This document shows, piece by piece, positions 37,141-44,205 of a stretch of 49,303 nucleotides of DNA. Origin of the DNA: Hyphomicrobiales bacterium (GTDB taxonomy: Bacteria; Pseudomonadota; Alphaproteobacteria; Rhizobiales; Rhizobiaceae); the NCBI GenBank assembly GCA_900472605.1, contig UCJD01000014.1, positions 1 through 49,303 on the forward strand, given 5' to 3'. Numbering within the stretch: position 1 is the first letter of the stretch; each line of letters starts with the position of its first letter. The notes under the pieces were generated by a model, which worked only from the letters and a program-made list of their open reading frames with translations, did no database searches and had not been told where the DNA came from. Both the position numbers and the translations under genes were made by a program.

Positions 37141-37154
37141 TTGACATAGATCAA
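37141..37154. promoter_or_regulatory. FNR/FixK-type box upstream of cyoA
   Basis: TTGAC-ATAG-ATCAA matches the FNR/FixK/FnrN consensus TTGAY-N4-RTCAA in full, flanked by an extra T and A. It starts 35 bases before the cyoA ATG. A site this close to the start is likely to overlap the promoter and repress the oxidase when oxygen is low, as FNR does at cyo in E. coli. Confidence 0.72.
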
Positions 37155-37266
37155 ACTTGCCGCCCGATGATCTGGGATTCCGCTGCGACATTTTGTGTAA
37201 CGGCCGAAAACCGCGGCAAACAGCGTCACGACAGCTAAAGCCATAGTGATAATGCATGAATAGGCG

Positions 37267-37299
37267 GTGGTGATCCGCGCCCGGGGGCGGGATCACCAC
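37267..37299. repeat. Large hairpin between cyoA and the small ORF
   Basis: GTGGTGATCC and GGATCACCAC form a 10-bp perfect stem around a 13-base GC-rich loop. It lies 34 bases downstream of the small minus-strand ORF and could end its transcript, but there is no T-run in that direction. Confidence 0.5.
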
Positions 37300-37332
37300 T
37301 ACCGAGATCGTCGAGTTGATTCTCGCAAACGT

Positions 37333-37461
37333 CTAATTCTGATGCAGCATCACGGCGGAGGGCGGCGCCCCGTTATCCGTCGTCTTGCTATCGTGGCCGG
37401 CCACGACGATGAGCATCACGCAGGCGACCAGCCCGGAGACGAAGAGCGCTCCATATACCAT
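37333..37461 (-). CDS. Predicted 42-residue single-pass membrane protein
   Basis: A small gene on the minus strand upstream of cyoA. It encodes 42 residues with one hydrophobic segment (ALFVSGLVACVMLIVVAG, about residues 5-22), a short polar tail rich in Asp, Lys, Thr and Pro, and an end in MLHQN. GGGAGA lies seven bases before the ATG at 37461, a good ribosome binding site, and the stop is TAG at 37333. I recognise no family. It reads in the same direction as cyoA, about 226 bases upstream, so it could be a small subunit or stress-type membrane peptide linked to the oxidase, or simply an independent small gene. Confidence 0.55.
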   Translation of the reverse strand: MVYGALFVSGLVACVMLIVVAGHDSKTTDNGAPPSAVMLHQN

Positions 37462-37616
37462 CGTCCGTTCTCCCTGTAGCCCCGAACGTCGACCTTGAGC
37501 GGGACCAAACTAAGGGGTCCAAGGTAACCAGAAGCCTAAGCGACAGGGTTGAAGGATACTTAAAATGCCGGGCAATCGATTAACCACACATTCTGCAAAC
37601 CCGGGCGGCCACGATC

Positions 37617-38471
37617 TCAACTCGACCGCAGGCTCCTGACCTTGGCCAGAATATCGTCCGACAGCGCCGATACCAGCGCCTGGTCCGCCCCCTTGCGCGG
37701 CACCAGCACGAACTCGACATCCTCGAGCACGGGCAGCTTGCCCTTGCCGATCACCTTCAGCCCCGATGGCGCCATGCTGCGCGGCTGCACGAGAACGCCC
37801 ATCCCTGCGCGCGCGGCCGCCGTCAGTCCGCTGAGGCTGCCGCAGGTGCAGACGATCCGCCAGGAAATCTGGTGCCGTCCCAGCGCCTCCAGCGAAATCG
37901 CCCGCGTCACGCTCGGCGGCGGAAAGGCGATCAGCGGCAAAGGCGAAGCACTCATGATATGGTCGGGATCGCGCGCCAGCCATACCAGCGGCTCGCGATA
38001 GACCAGCCGCCCGCGCGCATCGCCGAGACGTCGCTTGGCGAGCACCAGATCGATCTCGCCGTTGTCCTGCATTTCATAAAGCACACCCGACAGCGCCACC
38101 GTCAGCTCCAGATCGACGGACGGGTGCGAGCGCACGAAATCCTCGAGCACACCGGGCAACTGGCTGGTGACGAAATCCTCGGACACGCCGAGCCTCAGCT
38201 TGCCGCGCAGGCTGCGCCCGCCGAACAGCGACTGCACCTGCCCCTCGATCGAGAGCATGGCGCGCGCATGCGACAGCAGCGCCTCGCCATCGGTCGTCAG
38301 CACCACCTTGTGCGTATCGCGGGCAAGCAACCGCCGCCCGATCGACGTCTCCAGTCGCTGAATATGCTGGCTGACGGTCGATTGCCCAAGCCCCAGCCGC
38401 TCGGCGGCCAGCGTGAAGCTCCCCATCTGCTCGACGGCGACGAAGCTGCGCAATTGCGTAAGGTCAAGCAT
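37617..38471 (-). CDS. LysR family transcriptional regulator
   Basis: A 284-residue LysR-type regulator. The N-terminal HTH shows FVAVEQMGSFTLAAERLGLGQSTVSQHIQRLE; the effector domain starts near GKLRLGVSEDFVTSQLPGVL. It is divergent from a transporter of the bile acid:sodium symporter family, with 112 bases between starts, and is the likely regulator of that gene. The palindrome ATAAC-T-GTTAT at 38489-38499 is the probable operator. The effector is unknown. Confidence 0.88.
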   Translation of the reverse strand: MLDLTQLRSFVAVEQMGSFTLAAERLGLGQSTVSQHIQRLETSIGRRLLARDTHKVVLTTDGEALLSHARAMLSIEGQVQSLFGGRSLRGKLRLGVSEDFVTSQLPGVLEDFVRSHPSVDLELTVALSGVLYEMQDNGEIDLVLAKRRLGDARGRLVYREPLVWLARDPDHIMSASPLPLIAFPPPSVTRAISLEALGRHQISWRIVCTCGSLSGLTAAARAGMGVLVQPRSMAPSGLKVIGKGKLPVLEDVEFVLVPRKGADQALVSALSDDILAKVRSLRSS

Positions 38472-38488
38472 GATTATCCCGCTTCACG

Positions 38489-38499
38489 ATAACTGTTAT
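38489..38499. promoter_or_regulatory. Palindrome in the LysR-symporter gap
   Basis: ATAAC-T-GTTAT is a perfect 5-bp inverted repeat between the divergent LysR gene (18 bases away) and the symporter gene (85 bases away). It has the A/T-rich, short-dyad look of a LysR recognition site. Confidence 0.5.
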
Positions 38500-38583
38500 T
38501 TCTTGCATCGCGTATCATAATGGAAGAAACAGGATTGATCCATCACAAGCCGGCAACTAAGCCGAAGAAGCCGAGACTAGCCC

Positions 38584-39588
38584 ATGCGCCGTTTCCTGCC
38601 CGACACTTTCACGATCCTTCTGGTCTGCACGGTCATCCTTGCATCGATCCTGCCGGCCAGCGGTGCCTTCGCCCACTACTTCGGCACGGCGACCACCATC
38701 GCGATCGCGCTCCTGTTCTTCCTGCATGGCGCGCGCCTGTCGCGCGACGTGGTGATCGCCGGCCTGCTGCACTGGCGGCTGCATCTGGTCATCCTGCTCA
38801 CCACCTTCGGCGTCTTCCCGCTGCTCGGCATGGGCCTCGGCTTCATCCCTGAAACGATCCTGCCGCATCCGCTCTATCTCGGCATTCTCTTCCTCTGCGT
38901 GCTGCCTTCCACGGTGCAGTCGTCGATCGCCTTCACCTCGATGGCCGGCGGCAACGTGCCCGCCGCGATCTGCTCCGCGTCGGCCTCCAACATCTTCGGC
39001 ATGTTCCTGACCCCGCTGCTCGTCGGCCTGCTCTTCTCGGTCGGCGGCCATGGCGGCTTTTCGTGGGATGCGCTGCTGCAGATCTTCACGCAGCTGCTGC
39101 TGCCCTTCATCGTCGGCCAGGTGCTGCAGCCCTGGATCGGCGACTGGATCCGCGCCAAGAAGAAGCTGCTGATGCCCGTCGATCGCGGCTCGATCCTGAT
39201 GGTCGTCTACCTCGCCTTCTCGACCGCCGTCGTCGAGGGCCTGTGGCACACCTTCTCGCTGTCCGACATCGCCGTCGTCGTAGTCGCCGACATGGTCCTG
39301 CTCGCCATCGTGCTGTGCGCCACCACCTTCGGCAGCCGTCTGCTTGGCTTCAACGAAGCCGACCAGATCACCATCACCTTCTGCGGCTCGAAGAAGAGCC
39401 TGGCGAGCGGCGTCCCCATGGCCAACGTCATCTTCGCCGGCCAGGCAATCGGCGCCATCGTTCTGCCGCTGATGCTCTTCCACCAGATCCAGCTGATGGT
39501 CTGCGCCGTCATCGCCCAAAAATACGCCGCCGCCCACCACCGCCGCGCCACCGCCGCCGAGGTAGAGCAAGCCGCCAACCCGGCGTGA
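38584..39588 (+). CDS. Bile acid:sodium symporter family transporter
   Basis: A 334-residue inner-membrane protein with about nine or ten hydrophobic helices, of the SBF-like (YfeH-type) branch of the bile acid:sodium symporter family. Recognisable blocks are ALLFFLHGARLS, FLCVLPSTVQSSIAFTSMAGGN, SNIFGMFLTPLL and the crossover-like FCGSKKSLASGVPMANVIF. Bacterial members carry varied organic anions; the substrate here is unknown and a true bile acid is unlikely. The C-terminal tail is Ala-rich. It is divergent from a LysR regulator, and a large hairpin at 39620 follows its stop. Confidence 0.88.
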   Translation: MRRFLPDTFTILLVCTVILASILPASGAFAHYFGTATTIAIALLFFLHGARLSRDVVIAGLLHWRLHLVILLTTFGVFPLLGMGLGFIPETILPHPLYLGILFLCVLPSTVQSSIAFTSMAGGNVPAAICSASASNIFGMFLTPLLVGLLFSVGGHGGFSWDALLQIFTQLLLPFIVGQVLQPWIGDWIRAKKKLLMPVDRGSILMVVYLAFSTAVVEGLWHTFSLSDIAVVVVADMVLLAIVLCATTFGSRLLGFNEADQITITFCGSKKSLASGVPMANVIFAGQAIGAIVLPLMLFHQIQLMVCAVIAQKYAAAHHRRATAAEVEQAANPA

Positions 39589-39619
39589 TCGGTCGCGCCG
39601 CCGATGCGGCGTGACGAAA

Positions 39620-39655
39620 CGAGGCAAAGCGGCCCAAACTGGCTGCTTTGCCTCG
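39620..39655. repeat. 15-bp stem hairpin after the symporter gene
   Basis: A near-perfect 15-bp stem (CGAGGCAAAGCGGCC with GGCTGCTTTGCCTCG, one G-T pair) closes a CAAACT loop. It lies 31 bases after the symporter stop. There is no T-run after it on either strand. It could insulate the transporter from the toxin-antitoxin promoter that starts 28 bases on. Confidence 0.6.
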
Positions 39656-39660
39656 CAACT

Positions 39661-39712
39661 CAGCATATGCACCGCATATCTGTTGACACGGATTCGTCCG
39701 GGTGAATTATAA
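39661..39712 (+). promoter_or_regulatory. Promoter and operator-like repeat of the toxin-antitoxin pair
   Basis: A TTGACA -35 at 39683 and a TTATAA -10 at 39707 (18-base spacing; ATTATA at 17) give a near-consensus promoter. The -10 ends only four bases before the ATG at 39717, so the mRNA is predicted to be leaderless. Just upstream, ATATGC-ACC-GCATAT with flanking CAG and CTG (39661-39682) forms an inverted repeat, a likely site for autoregulation by the antitoxin. Confidence 0.62.
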
Positions 39713-39716
39713 GCTC

Positions 39717-40418
39717 ATGAGCGATAGCAACCTGATCGGCATGGGGCTTTACACACCTGCGGAAGCGGGAAGGTTGCTGCGTGTCGCTCCAGCGAAAATA
39801 TCGCGCTGGCTTCGCGGACATTATATCAAGAACAAGTTCTATCCGCCGCTTTGGACATCCGAGATTTCCCTTGGTGATGACCGGATATTCCTGAGCTTCC
39901 GGGATATGATGGAAATCCGCGTCGCCGACGCATTCATAAAGCGCGGCGTTTCCGCGATCCGGGTACGCGCGGCAATCGCTGTGGCCCGCGAGGTTATCGG
40001 TCAGGATCATCCGCTGTCGACCAACCGTTTCCGGACGGACGGGCGGGAGATTTTTCTCCATATCATCAGCGAGGACGAGGACGGTGAGAAGCGCGAGCAA
40101 CTGCTCAACCTGTTCCGCAAGCAGTTCGAGTTCAACGAGATTCTTGATCCTCTCCTGAAGACGGTCGATTTCGGCGAGAGCGGCAATCCGCTTGTCTGGT
40201 GGCCGGGCGGCAGACGATTGAACGTTATGGTCGATCCCAAACGCTCCTTCGGCCAGCCGATCGACGCACAGTCGAGCGTCCCGACTGCGATCCTGGCGGC
40301 AGCGGTTCGGCAGGACGGCGATGTGAAAGCCGTTGCCCGCGCTTACGATGTTCCTGAAATATCGGTCAAACACGCCATCGAATTCGAAACAATGATGGAA
40401 CAACGGCTGGCCGCGTGA
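39717..40418 (+). CDS. Antitoxin with MerR-like HTH and DUF433-type domain
   Basis: A 233-residue protein. The N terminus has a MerR-like HTH (YTPAEAGRLLRVAPAKISRWLRG), the middle has ISLGDDRIFLSFRDMMEIRVADAFIKRGVS in the pattern of DUF433-containing antitoxins, and the C terminus has a second HTH-like stretch (GDVKAVARAYDVPEISVKHAIEFE). The ATG at 39717 is chosen over a GTG at 39702 because the GTG falls within the promoter. The next gene, a PIN-like protein, starts in a GTGA overlap with this stop, so the two form a type II toxin-antitoxin module in the usual antitoxin-first order. Confidence 0.8.
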   Translation: MSDSNLIGMGLYTPAEAGRLLRVAPAKISRWLRGHYIKNKFYPPLWTSEISLGDDRIFLSFRDMMEIRVADAFIKRGVSAIRVRAAIAVAREVIGQDHPLSTNRFRTDGREIFLHIISEDEDGEKREQLLNLFRKQFEFNEILDPLLKTVDFGESGNPLVWWPGGRRLNVMVDPKRSFGQPIDAQSSVPTAILAAAVRQDGDVKAVARAYDVPEISVKHAIEFETMMEQRLAA

Positions 40419-40834
40419 ACGTCTTCTTCGACAACTGCACGTCCCCCGTTTTCGCCAGCACGCTCAATGGATTCATCGCTCACGAAGGGCACCAAGCCGT
40501 CCACATACGAGATTTGGACGCGCTGCCGAATGGCCGCCACTCGGCGGATGTCGAGTGGATCGACTTCCTTCGAAAATCGAATGACGAATGGATATTCTTT
40601 TCAGGCGACGGCCGAATTCTGAGAAACCCTGCCGAACGGGCTGCCCTGCGCTCGGCGGGCCTGCACGGCTTCATCCTCGCGCCGGCCTACCAGAAGACAC
40701 CTATCCACCAAGTCGCGTCCCTCCTGATACTGCGATGGCCCGAGGTCGTGCAGATCGTGAAGCTGCTTCAGCCGCCGTCCATGCATGAAATCCCGATCAG
40801 CAGGCACGCGAAGCTGAGATCCTTGTCCGTCTGA
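40415..40834 (+). CDS. PIN-like toxin (VapC45-like)
   Basis: A 139-residue predicted ribonuclease toxin of a PIN-like family resembling VapC45. The first acidic residue is Asp6 in VFFDNCTSP; later acidic residues are Asp45 and Glu47 in the SADVEWIDFL segment and Asp65 in FFSGDGRILRNPAERAAL, the family's most recognisable block. The start is GTG at 40415, overlapping the antitoxin stop by four bases. PIN toxins of this kind cut tRNA or rRNA, but the target of this one is unknown. Length is complete and no acidic residue seems lost, so the toxin is probably active. Confidence 0.8.
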   Translation: MNVFFDNCTSPVFASTLNGFIAHEGHQAVHIRDLDALPNGRHSADVEWIDFLRKSNDEWIFFSGDGRILRNPAERAALRSAGLHGFILAPAYQKTPIHQVASLLILRWPEVVQIVKLLQPPSMHEIPISRHAKLRSLSV

Positions 40835-40898
40835 CAACGCGAAAAACGGCGCCCCATCAGGAACGCCGTCTCGTCTGCCAAATCCTGGGAGGGATCGG

Positions 40899-41366
40899 TT
40901 AGTTGGTGACCTGGGCCTCGATGGCCTTCGGCGCGCTCACCGGCTCGGCCGCGATCGCGATCTTGCGCGGCTTCATGGCTTCAGGAATGCTGCGAAGAAG
41001 GTCGATGTGGAGCAGACCGTTCTTCAGCGAAGCAGCCGTCACCTCGACATGGTCGGCAAGCTGGAAGCGACGCTCGAAAGTGCGCTTGGCGATGCCGCGA
41101 TAGAGGAATTCGCTGCCTTCCGCATTGTCTTCGCTCTTCTCGCCCTTGACGGTGAGAGCATGGGCCTGTGCTTCGATCGAGATTTCGTTTTCATCGAAAC
41201 CGGCAACGGCCATGGTGATGCGGTAGGTGTTTTCACCGGTGCGCTCGATATTGTAGGGCGGATAGGTCTGGCCCTGGTCGGGCTGGCCCAGGCTGTCGAG
41301 CATGGTGAAGAGACGGTCGAAACCGACGGTGGAACGATAGAGGGGAGAGAAGTCTACGTGACGCAT
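40899..41366 (-). CDS. Small heat-shock protein (Hsp20 family)
   Basis: A 155-residue IbpA-type holdase chaperone that binds unfolding proteins without ATP. The alpha-crystallin domain spans about residues 38-130, with PPYNIERTGENTYRITMAVAG, LTVKGEKSED, FLYRGIAKRTFERRFQL and SLKNGLLHIDLLRSIPE; the variable C-terminal tail is Ala/Pro-rich. The start at 41366 follows AGGAGG by five bases; a longer reading to 41582 passes through the regulatory leader and is rejected. The leader has a ROSE-like hairpin, so heat should raise translation. Confidence 0.93.
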   Translation of the reverse strand: MRHVDFSPLYRSTVGFDRLFTMLDSLGQPDQGQTYPPYNIERTGENTYRITMAVAGFDENEISIEAQAHALTVKGEKSEDNAEGSEFLYRGIAKRTFERRFQLADHVEVTAASLKNGLLHIDLLRSIPEAMKPRKIAIAAEPVSAPKAIEAQVTN

Positions 41367-41470
41367 GATGTCCTCCTGAGGAAGCGACTGATTGCGATAA
41401 ATTGCCCCAGAAACCCCTTGATCGGCAGCTTCGGGACGGTTCCGCGGACCCGTTCTGGCGTCCGCTACCA
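41367..41470 (-). promoter_or_regulatory. ROSE-like RNA thermometer in the hsp20 leader
   Basis: The leader of the Hsp20 mRNA ends in UCGCU (41383-41387), a short loop UCCUC, and AGGAGGA (41371-41377), which is the ribosome binding site. UCGCU fits the ROSE consensus UYGCU opposite the ribosome binding site, with CC-GG, U-A, C-G and the characteristic G-G pair. Further upstream the leader can form GCGGAC/GTCCGC and other stems. The overall length and the Hsp20 target are typical of rhizobial ROSE elements. The upstream limit is approximate. Confidence 0.62.
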
Positions 41471-41637
41471 TGAGATGGGGATGGCTTTTTCGGACTTCAA
41501 GCCCCTTTCGGAGCGCGTCCCGCAACCGCTGGAAAGCGACAGCCAGATACCGTGAACCGCGCATGAACACCCGGTTCGGCATCCGTTCAGACGCGAAGGC
41601 CTAGAAATTGCGTCATCGGGTTACACTGGCTCGATAG

Positions 41638-41723
41638 CTGGAGTGTATCGTCCCTTCGTCTCCAGCCAGATTACAGGCCGGCATTGCGCTCCCCTCAGGT
41701 CCCGCATGCCGGCCACTTTTTTT
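41638..41723 (+). ncRNA. Candidate small RNA with two C-rich loops
   Basis: Hairpin 1 (CTGGAG/CTCCAG) has a 16-base loop containing CGTCCCTTCG. Hairpin 2 (GGCCGGCAT and GCG paired with CGC and ATGCCGGCC, one bulged T) has the loop CTCCCCTCAGGTCC and is followed by AC and seven Ts, a strong terminator. Both loops carry anti-ribosome-binding-site pyrimidine runs, as in rhizobial trans-acting sRNAs. It lies between the Hsp20 leader and the alpha/beta hydrolase. I found no clear promoter and cannot match a named family. It could instead be an attenuator-like leader of the downstream gene. Confidence 0.5.
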
Positions 41724-41836
41724 GGCGGGCGCGGCGAGCGCATATCAGGAACGCTTTTTTCTTTGATTTGACAGGCCGATCGCCTATCCGCTTTACTTCA
41801 ATCCCGAATCCTTTCGAAGGGCGCGCGCTGACGGCT

Positions 41837-42811
41837 ATGGAACAGGTTCTGTTTTCGACACCCGGCAATCCGGTTCCGGAAAATCGCACGGAAGGCTACT
41901 TCGAGACGCATGACGGGCTGAAGCTGCGCTACGCCGTCTTCCGCTCCTCGGCCCCCATTGCCAAGGGCACTGTCGTGCTCTTGCACGGGCGCAACGAGTT
42001 CATCGAGAAATATTACGAGACGATCCGCGACCTGACCGAAAAGGGTCTCTGGGTCGCCACCTTCGATCTGCGCGGCCAGGGCAACTCCGCCCGCATGCTG
42101 AAGAAGCGCCACTATGGCCATGTCCGCCGTTTCATCGATTACGAGCACGATCTCGATACCTTCCTTGAGAAGGTCGTGCTGCCCGATACCCGCCTGCCCT
42201 TCTATATATTGGCGCATTCGACCGGCGCGCTGATCGCGCTGTCGGCCGCTCCCTATCTAACGACGCGCATCGAGCGCATGGTACTGACGGCACCCTTCAT
42301 CGGCCTCTCGGGCCAGGCCGCCTCGGCCGGCACCATCCGGTGGCTCGCCACCACGGCCTGCGCGCTCGGCCTTGGGTCCCACCCGCTCTCGCGCAAGCTC
42401 AGGGAAAAGCCGTTCCGCGACAATCCGCTGACATCGGACGAGGTGCGCTTCGAACGCAACGTCGCGATTGCCGCGGCCAATCCCGATTTGACGCTTGGCC
42501 CGCCCACGGCGCGCTGGCTGGTCGAATCCTTCAAGACCATCGAGCGCGTGACCGCGCCGAACCATCTCTTTTCGATCACCATCCCGACCGTCGTCATCGC
42601 GCCGACGCGCGATACGATCGTGCCTTATATCGCTCAGGAACGCCTATCGCGCTATTTCCGCGCCGGCCAGCTGGTGCCGATCAACGGCGCTCGTCACGAA
42701 GTGTTGCAGGAACGCGATGTCTACCGGCAAGCAGCACTTGCCGCCTTCCACGCCTTCATTCCGGGCGCGGATGCCGAGGTTTCCGAGGAATTCGAAGGCT
42801 TCGGCACCTGA
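41837..42811 (+). CDS. Alpha/beta hydrolase, lysophospholipase-like
   Basis: A 324-residue enzyme resembling PldB/monoacylglycerol lipases. The nucleophile elbow is ILAHSTGAL (Ser128, with Ala in place of the first Gly of GxSxG); the oxyanion region is VVLLHGRNEFIEKY; the acid is Asp in VIAPTRDTIVP and the base His in NGARHEVLQE. No signal peptide or lipobox, so it is probably cytoplasmic or membrane-associated. The ATG at 41837 matches the start of the fold; a reading from 41684 would cover the 3' end of the sRNA. Substrate is inferred only to family level. Confidence 0.87.
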   Translation: MEQVLFSTPGNPVPENRTEGYFETHDGLKLRYAVFRSSAPIAKGTVVLLHGRNEFIEKYYETIRDLTEKGLWVATFDLRGQGNSARMLKKRHYGHVRRFIDYEHDLDTFLEKVVLPDTRLPFYILAHSTGALIALSAAPYLTTRIERMVLTAPFIGLSGQAASAGTIRWLATTACALGLGSHPLSRKLREKPFRDNPLTSDEVRFERNVAIAAANPDLTLGPPTARWLVESFKTIERVTAPNHLFSITIPTVVIAPTRDTIVPYIAQERLSRYFRAGQLVPINGARHEVLQERDVYRQAALAAFHAFIPGADAEVSEEFEGFGT

Positions 42812-42994
42812 GCCGAAGCACCATCAGCGGGGTCCGATCTCCAGCGAGCACCTCAGAAATCGCATGGTTCCGGCCGGCCCGATCACATTTTGAGACAAAA
42901 ATGTAACGCGGTGTTTGAATTTTTACGATTGTAAGATAATAGTTACTCACTTTTTCGATAAGGGCTGAACTAATCACATAGGGGGCACCTGGCG

Positions 42995-44056
42995 TTGAGG
43001 GCGCATTACGTATTGGGACGATCTCTGTTCGGGATCATGATTGTGGGCTTAGCTGCCACGGGGTGCACGAGCACTCCGAAGACGACCGGCAGCATTCAGA
43101 CGACCAAGCGTCTGCATACCGGCACGCCCGGTAAGGTCACCTACAATTACACGACGGAAGACCGAGCCTGCCTCAAGCGGGCGATGTATTTCGAATCGCT
43201 GCATTCCGACCACGACGGCTATATGGCTGTCGGCAGCGTCGTGATGAACCGCCTGACATCCCCTGCTTATCCCAAGTCCATTTGCGGCGTCGTTTCGCAG
43301 GCCAAGCAGTTCGCCCCCGGCGTCATGACCCGTGAGGTCAAGGCACAGGCGGAGCCCGATCTCAACGCTGCCGCCGACGCACTTTTGAAGGGGGAGCGCA
43401 ATCCCGCCGTCAAGGAAGCCATGTTCTTCCATACCGACGGTATGAAGTTCCCCTACGACAACATGCACTACGTGACGGTTGCCGGCGGCAACGCCTTCTA
43501 TGAGAAGCGCGGCGCCGATGGCGAGCTGCAGACCCCCTCGCCGCTCCCCGCTTACGAAGTGGCAATGAATTTCGTGCCCGCTCACAGCCAGATGGCGGCA
43601 CAGTTCGAATTGCTGACGCCCGCGGCGTCTCCGGCCCGCGAGCCGATCCCGATGGCGCAGGGCGTTGTTGAAACCGCCTACGAAGCACCGGAAAGCGTCC
43701 CCGTGCCGCAGGCCGCGCCCATGCAGACGACCGCCGAAGCGGTCCGTATGGAGCAGCCCCAAATTCAGCAGGCACAAGCTCAGCAGGGACAGGTGCAGAC
43801 GGCCCAGTTGCAGCCGGCACAAGTTCAGCAGCCGCAGTTCCAGCAGGCTCGATTCCAGCAGGCTCAACCACAGCAGGCGCAGAGCAAGCAGCAGCACGTG
43901 CTGCAGGTCCCGGTCCAGCAGGCCTATGTCCCGTCCGCGCCCGCCCCGGCCGCCTTCGAGGCCGTTGCCTACACCGTCCCTGCGGCAGTGGCCGTGCCCA
44001 CACCGCGCCCGGCGGCCTTCGACACCGCCCGCATGCGCGGCGGCATCGGCGGCTGA
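42995..44056 (+). CDS. SleB-type cell wall hydrolase lipoprotein with Gln-rich tail
   Basis: A 353-residue envelope protein. The N terminus is a lipoprotein-like signal (core LFGIMIVGLAATGC), so Cys24 is probably lipidated. The hydrolase_2/SleB domain spans about residues 50-175: RACLKRAMYFESLHSDHDGYMAVGSVVMNRL (43163-43255) with the likely catalytic Glu in YFES, then YPKSICGVVSQAKQF and MFFHTDG. After about residue 185 the chain is low complexity: a Pro/Ala stretch, then about 55 residues dominated by Gln (43756-43926), and an Ala/Pro end. The start is TTG at 42995, with GGGGG nine bases upstream. The tail may span the periplasm or aid clustering. Confidence 0.82.
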   Translation: MRAHYVLGRSLFGIMIVGLAATGCTSTPKTTGSIQTTKRLHTGTPGKVTYNYTTEDRACLKRAMYFESLHSDHDGYMAVGSVVMNRLTSPAYPKSICGVVSQAKQFAPGVMTREVKAQAEPDLNAAADALLKGERNPAVKEAMFFHTDGMKFPYDNMHYVTVAGGNAFYEKRGADGELQTPSPLPAYEVAMNFVPAHSQMAAQFELLTPAASPAREPIPMAQGVVETAYEAPESVPVPQAAPMQTTAEAVRMEQPQIQQAQAQQGQVQTAQLQPAQVQQPQFQQARFQQAQPQQAQSKQQHVLQVPVQQAYVPSAPAPAAFEAVAYTVPAAVAVPTPRPAAFDTARMRGGIGG

Positions 44057-44083
44057 TCGCAGCCTCACGAGACGATCGAACGA

Positions 44084-44118
44084 AAAAAGGGTTCCAGCCT
44101 GCCGGCGGAACCCTTTTT
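44084..44118. terminator. Terminator, likely bidirectional
   Basis: AAAAAGGGTTCC and GGAACCCTTTTT form a 12-bp stem with flanking A and T runs, 27 bases after the SleB-type gene. The convergent chemoreceptor gene ends at 44206, so it can serve both strands. Confidence 0.88.
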
Positions 44119-44205
44119 CTTTGCGTATTTGTCTGGATTTCAGGACAGCAAGGAAAACCCTCGAGCCCAAGGGCGCGTTATTGCTGACGCGCGGTATCTC
44201 GATCG

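Noticed and set aside
37267..37479. A 70-codon plus-strand frame upstream of the LysR gene
   Set aside because: Begins inside a hairpin and is His/Arg/Asp-rich; the minus strand carries a better small ORF with a ribosome binding site.
43756..43926. Repeats that could suggest a CRISPR-like array
   Set aside because: They are in-frame Gln codon repeats within a protein, with no spacers of even length and no cas genes.
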